A stretch of 61,633 nt of DNA. Origin: Sphingobacteriales bacterium. Lineage in GTDB: Bacteria > Bacteroidota > Bacteroidia > Chitinophagales > Chitinophagaceae. Within the stretch, counting starts at the first letter, position 1; each line of letters starts with the position of its first letter. A program made the translations under genes and the position numbers. The stretch covers positions 1 through 61,633 of the forward strand of contig JAIXSZ010000022.1 in the NCBI GenBank assembly GCA_027484425.1, read 5' to 3'. Positions 45,311-54,556 of this stretch are shown here, piece after piece. Below the pieces are notes generated by a model. That model ran no database searches and was not told the origin of the DNA. It was given only the letters and a program-made list of their open reading frames with translations.

Positions 45311-45755
45311 CCGGAAAAATGAATAGTATTGATAATCAACGAGTTACACTGAAAAACACATGAAATGACCGGAAACAAACCGGAAAATGCAGGAAATGGC
45401 AAATAAACCATATATGACTAAAAATAATCAGCAAATAAAGAAACTAAAACAACCCACATTTATCACAATAACTACCGGAAAATGCCTTGCTACCGGAAAA
45501 ATGAATAGTATTGATAATCAACGAGTTACACTGAAAAACACATGAAATGACCGGAAACAAACCGGAAAATGCAGGAAATGAAAAATAAACCATATATGAC
45601 TAAAAATAATCAGCAAATAAAGAAACGAAAACAACCCACATTTATCACAATAACTATCGGAAAATGCCTTGCTACCGGAAAAATGAATAGTATTGATAAT
45701 CAACGAGTTACACTAAAAAACACATGAAATGACCGGAAACAAACCGGAAAACCGT
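45311..45755. repeat. tandem array of 182-bp units
   Basis: Copies of the CCGGAAAAATGAATAGTATT core start at 45311, 45493 and 45675, giving two 182-bp units plus a partial third. The first two units are nearly identical. The core is shared with the array at 2433-3263 but the spacers are unrelated. The array ends about 125 bp before the MBL-fold gene; that gap contains only a weak promoter-like stretch. The 61-codon minus-strand frame in the array is an artefact. Confidence 0.9.
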
Positions 45756-45881
45756 AAACCATCTTATTCGCAAACAGATAATAAATGGATAGAAAGGAAT
45801 GAATAGGATAAACTAACTTTACAGGTAGTTACTCGGTCATAGGGTAGCCCACATCATTACACACGTTACAATCCATATGTT

Positions 45882-46733
45882 ATGAAACTACATACTATCA
45901 ATGCCGGATACTTCAAGCTCGATGGCGGTGCCATGTTTGGGGTAGTACCTAAGTCTATGTGGAACAAGGTAAACCCAGCCGATGATAAAAATATGTGTAC
46001 CTGGGCCATGCGTTGCCTGCTCATAGAGCACGGCAACTACCGCATACTGGTAGACACAGGCATGGGCAACAAACAAGACGAAAAATTCTTCAGCCATTAT
46101 TACCCCCATGGCGACGATAGTATAGAAAAAGGACTAGCAGCACTGGGCCTCACCACCCTCGATATCACCGATGTGTTCCTTACTCACCTCCATTTCGACC
46201 ATTGCGGTGGTGCCATCAAGCGCGATGGCGACAAACTGGTACCAGCGTTCAAAAACGCAGTATACTGGAGTCATAAATCGCACTGGGAGTCGGCCATCAA
46301 CCCCAATGAACGAGAAAAAGCCTCCTTCCTCAAAGAAAACATTCAGCCACTTATGGACAGTGGCCAACTGCGTCTGCTAGAAATAGCTGATGGCGACGAA
46401 TGGATGCCCGATATAAGGGTAAGGTTGGTTAATGGCCACACAGATGCCATGATGCTACCGCAAATCAATTGCAACAACCAAACCATTCTCTATTGTGCCG
46501 ATCTGGTCCCCAGCGTAGCCCATGTGTCTATGCCATGGGTGATGGCGTATGATATGCGCCCTATGGATACCCTTAGAGAGAAACGCCAATTGCTAGGCGA
46601 GGCAGTAATGAACAATTGGACATTATTTCTAGAGCACGACCCCATCAACGAATGTTGCACCCTAGAGCAAACCGATCGTGGTATAAGAGTGAAGAATGTA
46701 CACACATTAGCCGCTACGCACATATCAGCATAA
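45882..46733 (+). CDS. MBL-fold metallo-hydrolase
   Basis: The 283-residue protein has the metallo-beta-lactamase metal motif HLHFDHCGG (LTHLHFDHCGGA), VDTGMGNK upstream, and distal ligand regions VNGHTDAM and ILYCADLVPS plus a final His (LFLEHDP). Resembles quorum-quenching lactonase or related hydrolases in length, but substrate cannot be assigned. It begins 125 bp past the second tandem array and ends 10 bp before the convergent GldM-like gene. Confidence 0.88.
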   Translation: MKLHTINAGYFKLDGGAMFGVVPKSMWNKVNPADDKNMCTWAMRCLLIEHGNYRILVDTGMGNKQDEKFFSHYYPHGDDSIEKGLAALGLTTLDITDVFLTHLHFDHCGGAIKRDGDKLVPAFKNAVYWSHKSHWESAINPNEREKASFLKENIQPLMDSGQLRLLEIADGDEWMPDIRVRLVNGHTDAMMLPQINCNNQTILYCADLVPSVAHVSMPWVMAYDMRPMDTLREKRQLLGEAVMNNWTLFLEHDPINECCTLEQTDRGIRVKNVHTLAATHISA

Positions 46734-46743
46734 TGGCATTGGC

Positions 46744-47199
46744 TTACTCATCATATCGTAGCACTACTGGGTTGGCATCCATCAGGTTGCCCCGGTAGTT
46801 CATTTTTATATCTTCTATATATATCTTTACGTTAGGTCCGCTTTGGCTTTTTATCTTGTTTTTTAGCGAGTCGGTCAGTTCACCACCCGTCACATAGATA
46901 GGCCCGTAGAAGCCCTTGTTGGGCGCCAGTAGTGTAAACTTGTACTCCGTCACCCGGCAGTTATTCACGTCAGCCAGCAGCAGCCCATTTTTTAGTATTT
47001 CCTGTCTGGTGGTAGTCGTGGGTGTCAGTTTGCCGTTTTTCAGCGATGGTGCGGCTATTCTGCCCAGTGTTATCACAGGCACTTTTTGAGGGGTGTTTTG
47101 TGCACATACTGGTACACCTGTCGACAAGACACACCATCCCCATACCATACCTGCTAGGTATGGCAACAGAGTTGAGGATATTTGTTTGCTAGCTATCAA
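46744..47199 (-). CDS. secreted GldM C-terminal-domain-like protein 1
   Basis: The 151-residue protein has a short hydrophobic leader (LPYLAGMVWGWCVLSTGVPVCAQ) and a domain with CRVTEYKFTLLAPNKGFYGP, YVTGGELTDSLKNKIKS and VKIYIEDIKMNYRG, close to the C-terminal beta domain of the gliding/T9SS protein GldM. It is coupled to 47196-47600 by a TTGA overlap: its start is TTG at 47199 and the stop of the upstream gene is at 47198-47196. An ATG at 47148 is an alternative start, with a shorter leader. Two homologues exist in the window. It lacks the GldM membrane helix. Confidence 0.65.
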   Translation of the reverse strand: MIASKQISSTLLPYLAGMVWGWCVLSTGVPVCAQNTPQKVPVITLGRIAAPSLKNGKLTPTTTTRQEILKNGLLLADVNNCRVTEYKFTLLAPNKGFYGPIYVTGGELTDSLKNKIKSQSGPNVKIYIEDIKMNYRGNLMDANPVVLRYDE

Positions 47200-47600
47200 T
47201 CGTTGTAGGTATACTGTAGTGCAGGCGACGTAGCGTCTGTCTCATGGCAGTTAAGGTGTATGTCCTGTATGTGTACGGTTACCTTAGGGTAGTCCCATCT
47301 TTTTATAAGGTCCTTTTGTGATTGTGACATCTCGTTCCCATTCACATAAAGCGGCCCGAAAAATGGTTGCCCAGGCGCACTCAGCGACACCGTAAACCCC
47401 GATACCTTGCAGCCTACAGAGTCTGTAATAAGGGTATAATTGGCCACCATGAGGTCGTGAGTAGTGTTGTAGCTAGGTATATTAGCTATCCATACACGTG
47501 GTGGGGGTAGAGGTTCGCTGGTTTTTTCTTTTTTGTTTTTTTGTCCATAACTCATTGTAGCTGTGAGCGAAAGAGCAATAACAATAAATACGCGTTTCAT
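47196..47600 (-). CDS. secreted GldM C-terminal-domain-like protein 2
   Basis: The 134-residue protein has a signal peptide (MKRVFIVIALSLTATMSYGQ) and the same blocks as its neighbours: CKVSGFTVSLSAPGQPFFGP, YVNGNEMSQSQKDLIK and VTVHIQDIHLNC. Start ATG at 47600; a longer frame from 47633 has no signal peptide. It forms a two-gene unit with 46744-47199. A -7-like TAACTTTC lies shortly upstream on the minus strand. Stand-alone GldM-C domains may be periplasmic partners or decoys of T9SS parts; unknown. Confidence 0.7.
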   Translation of the reverse strand: MKRVFIVIALSLTATMSYGQKNKKEKTSEPLPPPRVWIANIPSYNTTHDLMVANYTLITDSVGCKVSGFTVSLSAPGQPFFGPLYVNGNEMSQSQKDLIKRWDYPKVTVHIQDIHLNCHETDATSPALQYTYND

Positions 47601-47908
47601 GCAGAAAATTTGTCGAAAGTTACGCAAAACCACAAAACCAATGCTGTAGGAAATGTTATAAATAAATCTGTGTTGATTATGTTATGACTACAGTCATAGC
47701 AACAGACATCTTTAATGCATAACATTGCTAGGTAGACGATACGAAGGGTGTGGGATTTTATCAAATCATACTAAACTGAAATAAAATAACAACAAACACG
47801 CATCATAGCTCATTGACCAGATCTGTTGCCGCTGTACCTAATTTTTTTTTACAAATCAGTTTTTGGTCATTCTAACCTACTAAAGATAAAAAAGTCCCTC
47901 GCCCAATA

Positions 47909-49006
47909 ATGAAAAACAAAAACTTACAAACCGAAGTAGATGCCAGCTTTTTATACAGCAGACTGGCTGAAGTAGAAGAAGACAAAACAATAGCCAATGT
48001 CTTCAGACAAATGAGCGATATCGAAAAGGGGCATGCAGAGGCCTTTTTACGAAAATTGAATACTGGTTCTGTGATTCTGCCGCCGCCTTCTGCTAGAGCC
48101 AAAGTGCTCGATAGAATTGGCAAGATTTTCGGGTACGACTATGTGCTAGCGGTGCTGATGGATACCGAAAAAAGTATTTCTAACGCAGTTATAGTAGCTA
48201 AGAAACAAAGCGGAGCAGCTATTACTGGTGCCGAAACGAATCATGTTAAGATATTGCGTTCTTTGTTAGACAATGAAGCCAAAGTAACAGGAACTAATCT
48301 GGCAAAATTTGAGAGCAAACATCGCTCTGTAGGTGGCAACGCACTTAGGGCTGCAGTTTTGGGTGGCAATGATGGTTTGGTTTCAAATTTCAGTTTGGTA
48401 ATGGGCATAGCAGGTGCTACAACCGGTCAGAGTGGCGTATTGCTGGCCGGCGTAGCAGGCTTGTTGGCTGGTGCGCTCTCTATGGCTTTAGGTGAATGGA
48501 TATCAGTAAAAAGTTCCCAAGAGCTCTATGAAAACCAAATACAACTAGAGAAAGAAGAAATAGAAGCCAATCCTGAGGGTGAAGAAAAGGAACTCGCCCT
48601 CATATACATGGCAAAGGGCATACCCGAAGAACAAGCCTTAAAAATGGCAGCGGATATCATGTTGAACACAGCTCATGCTCATGAAGTACTCATAAAAGAA
48701 GAACTGGGTATCAATCCTGAAGAACTAAAAGGATCTGCCATGGAGGCTGCTATTTATTCTTTTATACTATTTGCGATAGGTGCTGTTATTCCCGTCATAC
48801 CATTCTTTTTCACAAAGGGCGTTACGGCTATTGCCATTAGTATTGCTTGCAGTGCAGCTGGTTTGTTTCTTATTGGGTCGGCTATCACACTTTTTACGGG
48901 CAAAAGTGTTTGGTATTCTGGTTTCCGTCAGGTATTATTTGGGCTTATTGCTGCAGCTATAACTTTTGGCATCGGCAGACTCATAGGTGTTTCATTAGCA
49001 GGGTAG
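47909..49006 (+). CDS. ferritin-like/VIT1 fusion membrane protein (MbfA-like)
   Basis: The 365-residue protein fuses an N-terminal rubrerythrin/ferritin-like four-helix domain (residues ~1-130; SRLAEVEEDKTIANVF, DIEKGHAEAF) to a CCC1/VIT1 transporter (AAVLGGNDGLVSNFSLVMGIAGA, ALSMALGEWISVKSSQELYENQ, 5 TM segments). In rhizobial MbfA such proteins export iron to limit oxidative damage. Glu and His ligands E-D..E-K-x-H are visible. It is transcribed alone. Confidence 0.9.
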   Translation: MKNKNLQTEVDASFLYSRLAEVEEDKTIANVFRQMSDIEKGHAEAFLRKLNTGSVILPPPSARAKVLDRIGKIFGYDYVLAVLMDTEKSISNAVIVAKKQSGAAITGAETNHVKILRSLLDNEAKVTGTNLAKFESKHRSVGGNALRAAVLGGNDGLVSNFSLVMGIAGATTGQSGVLLAGVAGLLAGALSMALGEWISVKSSQELYENQIQLEKEEIEANPEGEEKELALIYMAKGIPEEQALKMAADIMLNTAHAHEVLIKEELGINPEELKGSAMEAAIYSFILFAIGAVIPVIPFFFTKGVTAIAISIACSAAGLFLIGSAITLFTGKSVWYSGFRQVLFGLIAAAITFGIGRLIGVSLAG

Positions 49007-49178
49007 TGCTTTGCAACTTTATAACTACACACAAACCTATTGTCATTGGTGCTTGTTCAATACATCTATATCGTTGTTTTAAAGCACCGTAACTCTTGCA
49101 TAAAATATTATACCACACGCATTAAACCTTTTACTGGTAATATTGTCTTAAGAAGGTAAGTATAAACGAAAAAGCTGC

Positions 49179-49739
49179 ATGCAAGCCGGCCACGACCTAT
49201 ATACCGATGAAGAAATAATCGCTTTGTTTGCTAAGGCAGACATGCAGCATAGTGCCTTCACAGCACTGGTACACAAGTATCAGCAGCGGCTCTACTGGCA
49301 CATACGACGTCTTGTGGTCACCCATGATGATACAGATGATATACTCCAAAATGTATTCATCAAGGTGTGGAACAACCTCGCCAACTTCAGGCAAGAGGCG
49401 AACCTGTTTACATGGCTCTACCGCATTGCTACCAACGAAACCCTAACTTGGCTCAATGCTCAAAAAAAATACGTAGCCGTGCCAATAGACGGTAATGACG
49501 AGTTTTTTCAGAATCGGCTACATGCACAGCCTCAGTTCGATCCGGCGAAAATTGAGTGGAAATTGCAACAAGCCATCGGTACCTTACCCGAAAAACAGAA
49601 ACTAGTATTTGCCATGAGATACTACGACGAAACACCCTACGAAGATATGTCCCAAATATTGGGTACTTCGGTAGGAGCACTAAAAGCATCTTACCACCAT
49701 GCCGTAAAAAAAGTTGAAGAATTTTTAGGCAAGAATTAA
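49179..49739 (+). CDS. ECF-type RNA polymerase sigma factor
   Basis: The 186-residue protein has sigma region 2 (FTALVHKYQQRLYWHIRRLV, DDTDDILQNVFIKVWNNL) and region 4 (LPEKQKLVFAMRYYDETPYED, GTSVGALKASYHHAVKKVEEF). Extracytoplasmic function subtype. Start at ATG 49179. It is followed by a membrane anti-sigma-like protein, a Spy-like periplasmic protein and a lipoprotein, so it likely senses envelope stress and controls its own operon. Confidence 0.92.
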   Translation: MQAGHDLYTDEEIIALFAKADMQHSAFTALVHKYQQRLYWHIRRLVVTHDDTDDILQNVFIKVWNNLANFRQEANLFTWLYRIATNETLTWLNAQKKYVAVPIDGNDEFFQNRLHAQPQFDPAKIEWKLQQAIGTLPEKQKLVFAMRYYDETPYEDMSQILGTSVGALKASYHHAVKKVEEFLGKN

Positions 49740-49777
49740 ACTATCTCTTTGTTTGTGAGTCATAAGAATACAATAAA

Positions 49778-50317
49778 ATGAAAGAAGAAATAAACGACGA
49801 ACTCAACATACTCAATAGCAGCCTGGCAGGTAGCAAAGTAGGTATGCCCTACAACGTTCCTCAAGGATATTTTTCAGATTTGGCGCAAAATGTGCTAAGT
49901 AACACCGAAATAGGAAGTAGTAATAGCTTACCTATTTACAAGGATATGCCCCATCAGGTGCCATCATCGTACTTCGATGGTTTGGCTAAAGAAGTGACGA
50001 GCAAGGTAGCGCCCAAGAAAGAAGTAAGATTGCTATCTTTTACTACTATAAGGTGGGCGGCAGCAGCCATGTTATTAATGATGGTAGGTGCAGCAATTAC
50101 TGTGTCATTGCAAAGACAAAACGAAGGGAAGAATAAAGCCGAAGTAGCTTTTGTAGTGGCCGATAGGGATATTGAAGCTTATTTCGCTGACAATGCAAAG
50201 CCCGAAATGACCAGTTTACCTGATATCTCCGACCTCACTAATACAACTGAGGTAGAACCCAAGGAAATTATCTATTATCTCGACCAAACAGGATGGGATA
50301 CCGAATATTACAATTGA
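49778..50317 (+). CDS. putative membrane anti-sigma factor
   Basis: The 179-residue protein has a cytoplasmic part with two similar short repeats (VPQGYFSDLAQNVL and VPSSYFDGLAKEVT), then one transmembrane helix (~residues 90-109, WAAAAMLLMMVGAAITVSL) and a periplasmic tail. No zinc-binding anti-sigma domain (ZAS motif) is visible. Position directly after an ECF sigma gene and topology support an anti-sigma role. A family name cannot be given. Confidence 0.65.
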   Translation: MKEEINDELNILNSSLAGSKVGMPYNVPQGYFSDLAQNVLSNTEIGSSNSLPIYKDMPHQVPSSYFDGLAKEVTSKVAPKKEVRLLSFTTIRWAAAAMLLMMVGAAITVSLQRQNEGKNKAEVAFVVADRDIEAYFADNAKPEMTSLPDISDLTNTTEVEPKEIIYYLDQTGWDTEYYN

Positions 50318-50332
50318 TAAACAAAAAATAGT

Positions 50333-50815
50333 ATGAAAAAAACAAGCCAGTTTGCACAATTAATTTTGTCAATGTTCCTTATGTTGTTAACCGCTTCTGT
50401 TGCTTATGCCAAGCAAACAAAACCAGCACAGCAAAGAATACATGCAGCTAAGATGGCTTACATGGCAGATCGATTGCAGCTAACACCAGAGCAATCTGCG
50501 GCTTTTGTACCTGTCTATAAAAACTATGAAAGCGATTTCAGGGCTATTAGAGCGCCCTTCGTGAAAAAGTATAAACTAGACGAGTTGGAAGAAGGACCGG
50601 GCAATATGACTGTGCGCCAATATGTAGAAGATGACCTCGACTATCAGCAGCAAATTATAGAGCTAAAGAGGGGCTACAACGACCGTTTTCTAAAGGTAAT
50701 CACCAGTCGTCAACTGGCAGATATGTACATAGCAGAGCGCGAGTTTAAGCAGATGTTAGTGAAGAGACTCAAAAACATGAAACAAAAACAACAAAACAAA
50801 CAACTAAGTAAGTAG
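50333..50815 (+). CDS. Spy/CpxP-like periplasmic protein
   Basis: The 160-residue protein has a signal peptide ending VAYA and helical mature part with LQLTPEQSAAFVPVYKNYES, the L-T-x-x-Q motif found in Spy/CpxP/ZraP proteins, and a Lys-rich tail (MKQKQQNKQ). It is 15 bp downstream of the anti-sigma gene. Likely periplasmic chaperone or stress sensor acting with the sigma/anti-sigma pair. Confidence 0.75.
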   Translation: MKKTSQFAQLILSMFLMLLTASVAYAKQTKPAQQRIHAAKMAYMADRLQLTPEQSAAFVPVYKNYESDFRAIRAPFVKKYKLDELEEGPGNMTVRQYVEDDLDYQQQIIELKRGYNDRFLKVITSRQLADMYIAEREFKQMLVKRLKNMKQKQQNKQLSK

Positions 50816-50879
50816 TGGTTTGAATTATTTTCATTTGAAGTTTAGCACAAATTCATTTTAATAACCTAAAAATTAAACG

Positions 50880-51698
50880 ATGAAACACACAAAATCTATT
50901 TACAAGGCTGGATTACTAGCCGTGGCATTATCTGCAATGGTTGCCTGCAACAAAAAAGATAAAATCGCTGAAGACAGCAATGATACTGGCTATGCCAGTG
51001 ACCAAGTCCTATCTGAAAAGTTATTTGATGATGTTCAGGTTTTGTCAGATTTAGCTGCTGGGTATACAGGTACAGGTAGTCTTAAGACTACTGCATGTGG
51101 TGCAATTACCAAAGTACCCAATTTGATAACAATAGATTTTGGCACTACAAATTGTATGTGTTCTGATGGTCGAAACAGAAGAGGGAAAATATTGATAAAT
51201 TATACTGGGAACTATGCCGATAGTAATGCTGCCCACACTATCACTTTTAGCAATTACTATCAGAATGACAATAAAGTAGAGGGTACTAAAACTGTAACCA
51301 ACATGGGCAGAAACAGTTTAGGACAGCCTTACTTTAATGTGTCTGTGGCTGGTACCATAACCAAGCCCGACGGCACTGTGATCACCCCTAACTGGGGCAG
51401 AGTGCGCACTTGGACTTCTGGGTACAATACACCTACAATATGGACAGACGATGAGTACAAAATTATTGGTTCGGGTACTATTATTAGAAGTTCAGGAGTA
51501 GTCAATGTAGCCATTGCCGATTCATTGCCGCTTGTTGTAGCTACTAATTGTCAATGGGTAAAATCTGGTTCTATTGTGTATTCTCTGCCTGGAGGGCGCA
51601 CTCGTACCCTCAACTATGGCAATACACCCGCTTGCGACAATCAGGCCACGCTTACCTTTCAGCCAGCTGGTACTACAGTAGCCGTTACATTGCCATAA
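50880..51698 (+). CDS. hypothetical lipoprotein
   Basis: The 272-residue lipoprotein (leader AVALSAMVAC, Cys23 lipidated, followed by NKKDKIAED) has a beta-rich mature domain with two pairs of Cys (CMC near VLTTN..TNCMCSDG region, and NTPACDNQ). Contains ITIDFGTTNCMCSDGRNRRG and GSIVYSLPGGRTRTLNYG. Similar lipoproteins occur in Bacteroidota but I know no function. Located 64 bp after the Spy-like gene and followed by a strong terminator, so it probably ends the sigma operon or is a separate unit. Confidence 0.65.
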   Translation: MKHTKSIYKAGLLAVALSAMVACNKKDKIAEDSNDTGYASDQVLSEKLFDDVQVLSDLAAGYTGTGSLKTTACGAITKVPNLITIDFGTTNCMCSDGRNRRGKILINYTGNYADSNAAHTITFSNYYQNDNKVEGTKTVTNMGRNSLGQPYFNVSVAGTITKPDGTVITPNWGRVRTWTSGYNTPTIWTDDEYKIIGSGTIIRSSGVVNVAIADSLPLVVATNCQWVKSGSIVYSLPGGRTRTLNYGNTPACDNQATLTFQPAGTTVAVTLP

Positions 51699-51726
51699 CA
51701 AAGAATAGGGGTTGATTATCTATATA

Positions 51727-51766
51727 GAGACAGACTATCCAGCGCAAGCTGATGTCTGTCTTTTTT
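51727..51766 (+). terminator. rho-independent terminator
   Basis: GACAGAC (51729-51735) pairs with GTCTGTC (51754-51760), with an inner CAGC-GCAA-GCTG stem-loop, followed by six T. It terminates the lipoprotein gene and precedes recQ. Confidence 0.88.
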
Positions 51767-51816
51767 GTTTATATCTTCTCAATAACCATTACTTTTAGCA
51801 CCACAACCACTAGCTA

Positions 51817-53709
51817 TTGAGCACACCAGAGGACATATTAAAACAATACTGGGGCTACGATGAATTCAGACCATTGCAAAGAGATATCATAGGCAGTATA
51901 TTAGCTGGAAATGATACCTTGGCTTTGCTGCCTACAGGTGGTGGCAAATCAGTTTGTTATCAGGTACCTGCACTGGTAGCTCCAGGTTTATGTTTGGTCA
52001 TATCGCCGCTCATAGCACTCATGCAAGATCAGGTGGCTAGGTTGCAGCAACTCGGCATAGCTGCAGACTGTTTGCACTCAGGCATGCACTACAACGAGGT
52101 AAAGCAGATGCTGAGCAAGGCTGTAGCAGGCGATTATAAGTTACTCTATCTGTCGCCAGAGCGACTACAAACCAGACTATTTACAGACTATGTAAAGGAG
52201 ATGGATGTATCTATGATAGCAGTAGATGAGGCACATTGTATATCGCAATGGGGGCATGATTTCAGGCCATCCTACCTCCTTATTTCAGATGTTAGGTATA
52301 TTTTCCCTCAGGTGCCTGTGCTTGCCCTCACGGCTACTGCCACTCCAGAGGTGCAGCAGGATATAGCTGCTAGTTTGCGCATGAAGCAGCCTGCTGTTTT
52401 CAAAATGAGTTTTGCTCGTACCAATATTCATTATGCCGTCAATTACAGCGAAAACAAAAGTGGCGATACATTACTAGAGTTGGTAACGGGCTGTAGTATT
52501 GTGTACTGTCGCAGCCGCAAACAAACCGAGAATATAGGTGCCTACCTCAATAGTAATCATTCCTCTGCTGCAGTGTATCATGCAGGGCTAAGCCGTGAGC
52601 TGCGCGATGAGGCTCAGCGGCAGTGGATGGACGGGGAGGTGAATGTAATGGCTGCTACTACCGCCTTTGGTATGGGTATAGATAAGCCCGATGTGCGCCA
52701 GGTAGTGCACTACGATGCTCCTGAGCATCCCGAGGCTTACTATCAAGAGGCTGGCAGGGCTGGTAGAGATGGTTTGCCATCTGTAGCTACTGCACTCTAC
52801 AACAATGCCGATATCAAACGCCTGTACGATAGTACCGCTTTGCACTACCCGCCCGAGGCGTACTTGCGTCAGGTATATCAGGCAGTAGCCGATTATTTGC
52901 AGGTTCCCATAGCGGCCCAGCCCGATAAGTACTTTGCATTTGATCTGGAGGAGTTTTGCAGCAGGTTCAAGTTGCGGCCTACAGAGGCTATTCACGCACT
53001 CAAACTGTTGGAGCGCGAAGGTTTATGGACCCTCACAGATGCCGTTTACCGTCCTGCCACAGTGCAGTTTTTGGCAGATAGGCACACCTTAGATAGCCTA
53101 CAAAACTTTCATCCCAAGCTTGCCTATGTATCAGTAGGCCTCCTGCGTATGTACAGCAGTATTTTTCATTTTCCCACCCGCATCAGCGAAACCGCAGTTG
53201 CCCGCCAGTTGCGCATACCCCGAGATGAGGTGTTACAAGCCTTGAGTAGGATGGTAGCAATGGGTGTGCTAGAATACAATAAGCCCGGCGACGGACCGCA
53301 GTTGTTTTTCCATCACTACAGGGTTGATAGTAGTCACCTACTTATCAATCTACGCCGAATACAGCTGTTGCGCAAACGCCACGAGGAGCGCACTGCTGCT
53401 ATGATAGCCTACCTGCAAAATACAGCAGTCTGTCGCGAGCGTTTATTGCTCCGCTATTTTGGCGAGGCGGCTGATACCGATTGTGGTCATTGCGATGTGT
53501 GTGCTACTCATCAGCACCAGCACATGCCGCTGGCTACACTCAAAAAGGAACTGATTACCTACATCAAGCAAAATACCCCCATAGCGCCAGATGCACTATT
53601 GGGGGCTTTTCCTGTAGCCGACAGAGATACTGTATTGCAGCTCACGCGCAAATGGACAGACGAAGGACATTTGTATTACGATGGCACAATGCTGCACGTC
53701 AGGCAATAG
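51817..53709 (+). CDS. recQ: ATP-dependent DNA helicase RecQ
   Basis: The 630-residue helicase has FRPLQRDIIGSI, Walker A LLPTGGGKSVCYQ, Walker B DEAH (AVDEAHCISQWGHDF), QEAGRAGRDG and the RQC zinc cysteines (CRERLLLRYFGE, CGHCDVC). It ends with a winged-helix-like region and has no HRDC domain; the length fits the short RecQ group. Start is TTG at 51817; no ATG exists before the helicase core. It overlaps the stop of the convergent GAF/HisKA gene by 11 bases. Confidence 0.93.
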   Translation: MSTPEDILKQYWGYDEFRPLQRDIIGSILAGNDTLALLPTGGGKSVCYQVPALVAPGLCLVISPLIALMQDQVARLQQLGIAADCLHSGMHYNEVKQMLSKAVAGDYKLLYLSPERLQTRLFTDYVKEMDVSMIAVDEAHCISQWGHDFRPSYLLISDVRYIFPQVPVLALTATATPEVQQDIAASLRMKQPAVFKMSFARTNIHYAVNYSENKSGDTLLELVTGCSIVYCRSRKQTENIGAYLNSNHSSAAVYHAGLSRELRDEAQRQWMDGEVNVMAATTAFGMGIDKPDVRQVVHYDAPEHPEAYYQEAGRAGRDGLPSVATALYNNADIKRLYDSTALHYPPEAYLRQVYQAVADYLQVPIAAQPDKYFAFDLEEFCSRFKLRPTEAIHALKLLEREGLWTLTDAVYRPATVQFLADRHTLDSLQNFHPKLAYVSVGLLRMYSSIFHFPTRISETAVARQLRIPRDEVLQALSRMVAMGVLEYNKPGDGPQLFFHHYRVDSSHLLINLRRIQLLRKRHEERTAAMIAYLQNTAVCRERLLLRYFGEAADTDCGHCDVCATHQHQHMPLATLKKELITYIKQNTPIAPDALLGAFPVADRDTVLQLTRKWTDEGHLYYDGTMLHVRQ

Positions 53710-54439
53710 CTCTCCAAGTAGATTCTGCAACCTCTGTACTTTTTACTACTACATGTATTTTCTCATCCAGTTTTTTTACTGCCTCATCCATTAGTTGTAA
53801 GTAATAGCTGTTAGATAGTGTATCTTCTTCTTGTCTTATAATGTTCATAAGCCCCATTATAGAGGTCAATGGTCCCCTGAACTCGTGTGCCTGAATAAAT
53901 GCTATCTCTCTTAGCACTTTGTTTTGGTGCGCCACCTGCTGCATTTTTTCGTTCAACATTTTTTGGGTCAGCTCCAGTTCCATCAAGTTCATAGTTTGCT
54001 GAGCCAGTATATGCAGTTGCAGTTTTTTATTATCAGTAGTTTCTTTACTTTTTACATCCATTACACAAAGCGTACCTATAGTGAAACCGTCATTGGTGGT
54101 CAGTGGTGCTCCTGCATAAAAACGTATGTGGGGTGGGTGCATCACCATTGGGTTAGCGGTAAATCTGTTGTCCTCGATTGCATCATGTACTACCATTGGT
54201 TCCTCTAGGTCTATGACATGTGTACAAAAAGAAGTATTGCGGGGCATTTGTTGCACTTCAAATCCATAACACACCTTAAATATCTGGTCATCTTTATCTA
54301 CCAATGTCAGAAATGCCACTGGCGTTTCATATATCTCTGTCGCTAGTTGCAGCAGGCTATGCAGGTTTTTGTTCAGGTCAAAGTTGAAATGATGAAATCT
54401 GTTCACTGTTACCAGTCTTTCTGCTTCTTTGTATTTCAT
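53699..54439 (-). CDS. GAF domain plus HisKA-like protein without HATPase domain
   Basis: The 246-residue protein has an N-terminal GAF domain (~25-165; ETPVAFLTLVDKDDQIFKV, APLTTNDGFTIGTLCVMD) and a dimerisation/phosphoacceptor helix with AFIQAHEFRGPLTSIMGL, the H-box of a histidine kinase. The ATP-binding domain that should follow is absent: the protein ends about 70 residues after the H-box. The stop lies inside the 3' end of the recQ gene. It may be a truncated kinase or a phosphotransfer relay. Confidence 0.85.
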   Translation of the reverse strand: MKYKEAERLVTVNRFHHFNFDLNKNLHSLLQLATEIYETPVAFLTLVDKDDQIFKVCYGFEVQQMPRNTSFCTHVIDLEEPMVVHDAIEDNRFTANPMVMHPPHIRFYAGAPLTTNDGFTIGTLCVMDVKSKETTDNKKLQLHILAQQTMNLMELELTQKMLNEKMQQVAHQNKVLREIAFIQAHEFRGPLTSIMGLMNIIRQEEDTLSNSYYLQLMDEAVKKLDEKIHVVVKSTEVAESTWRAIA

Positions 54440-54556
54440 TTTTATTAGTTTTTGGTCTGTATTATCCTTTGGATGAAGGTTTTTTTCAGGCTGTTTTATC
54501 TGACTCTATACTACATACGCTTTATCTTCCGTTTTGGTTTTATACTTTTACAGTTG

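Noticed and set aside
45518-45703. Minus-strand frame of 61 codons
   Set aside because: It lies inside the 182-bp tandem array and mirrors the frames of the other array.
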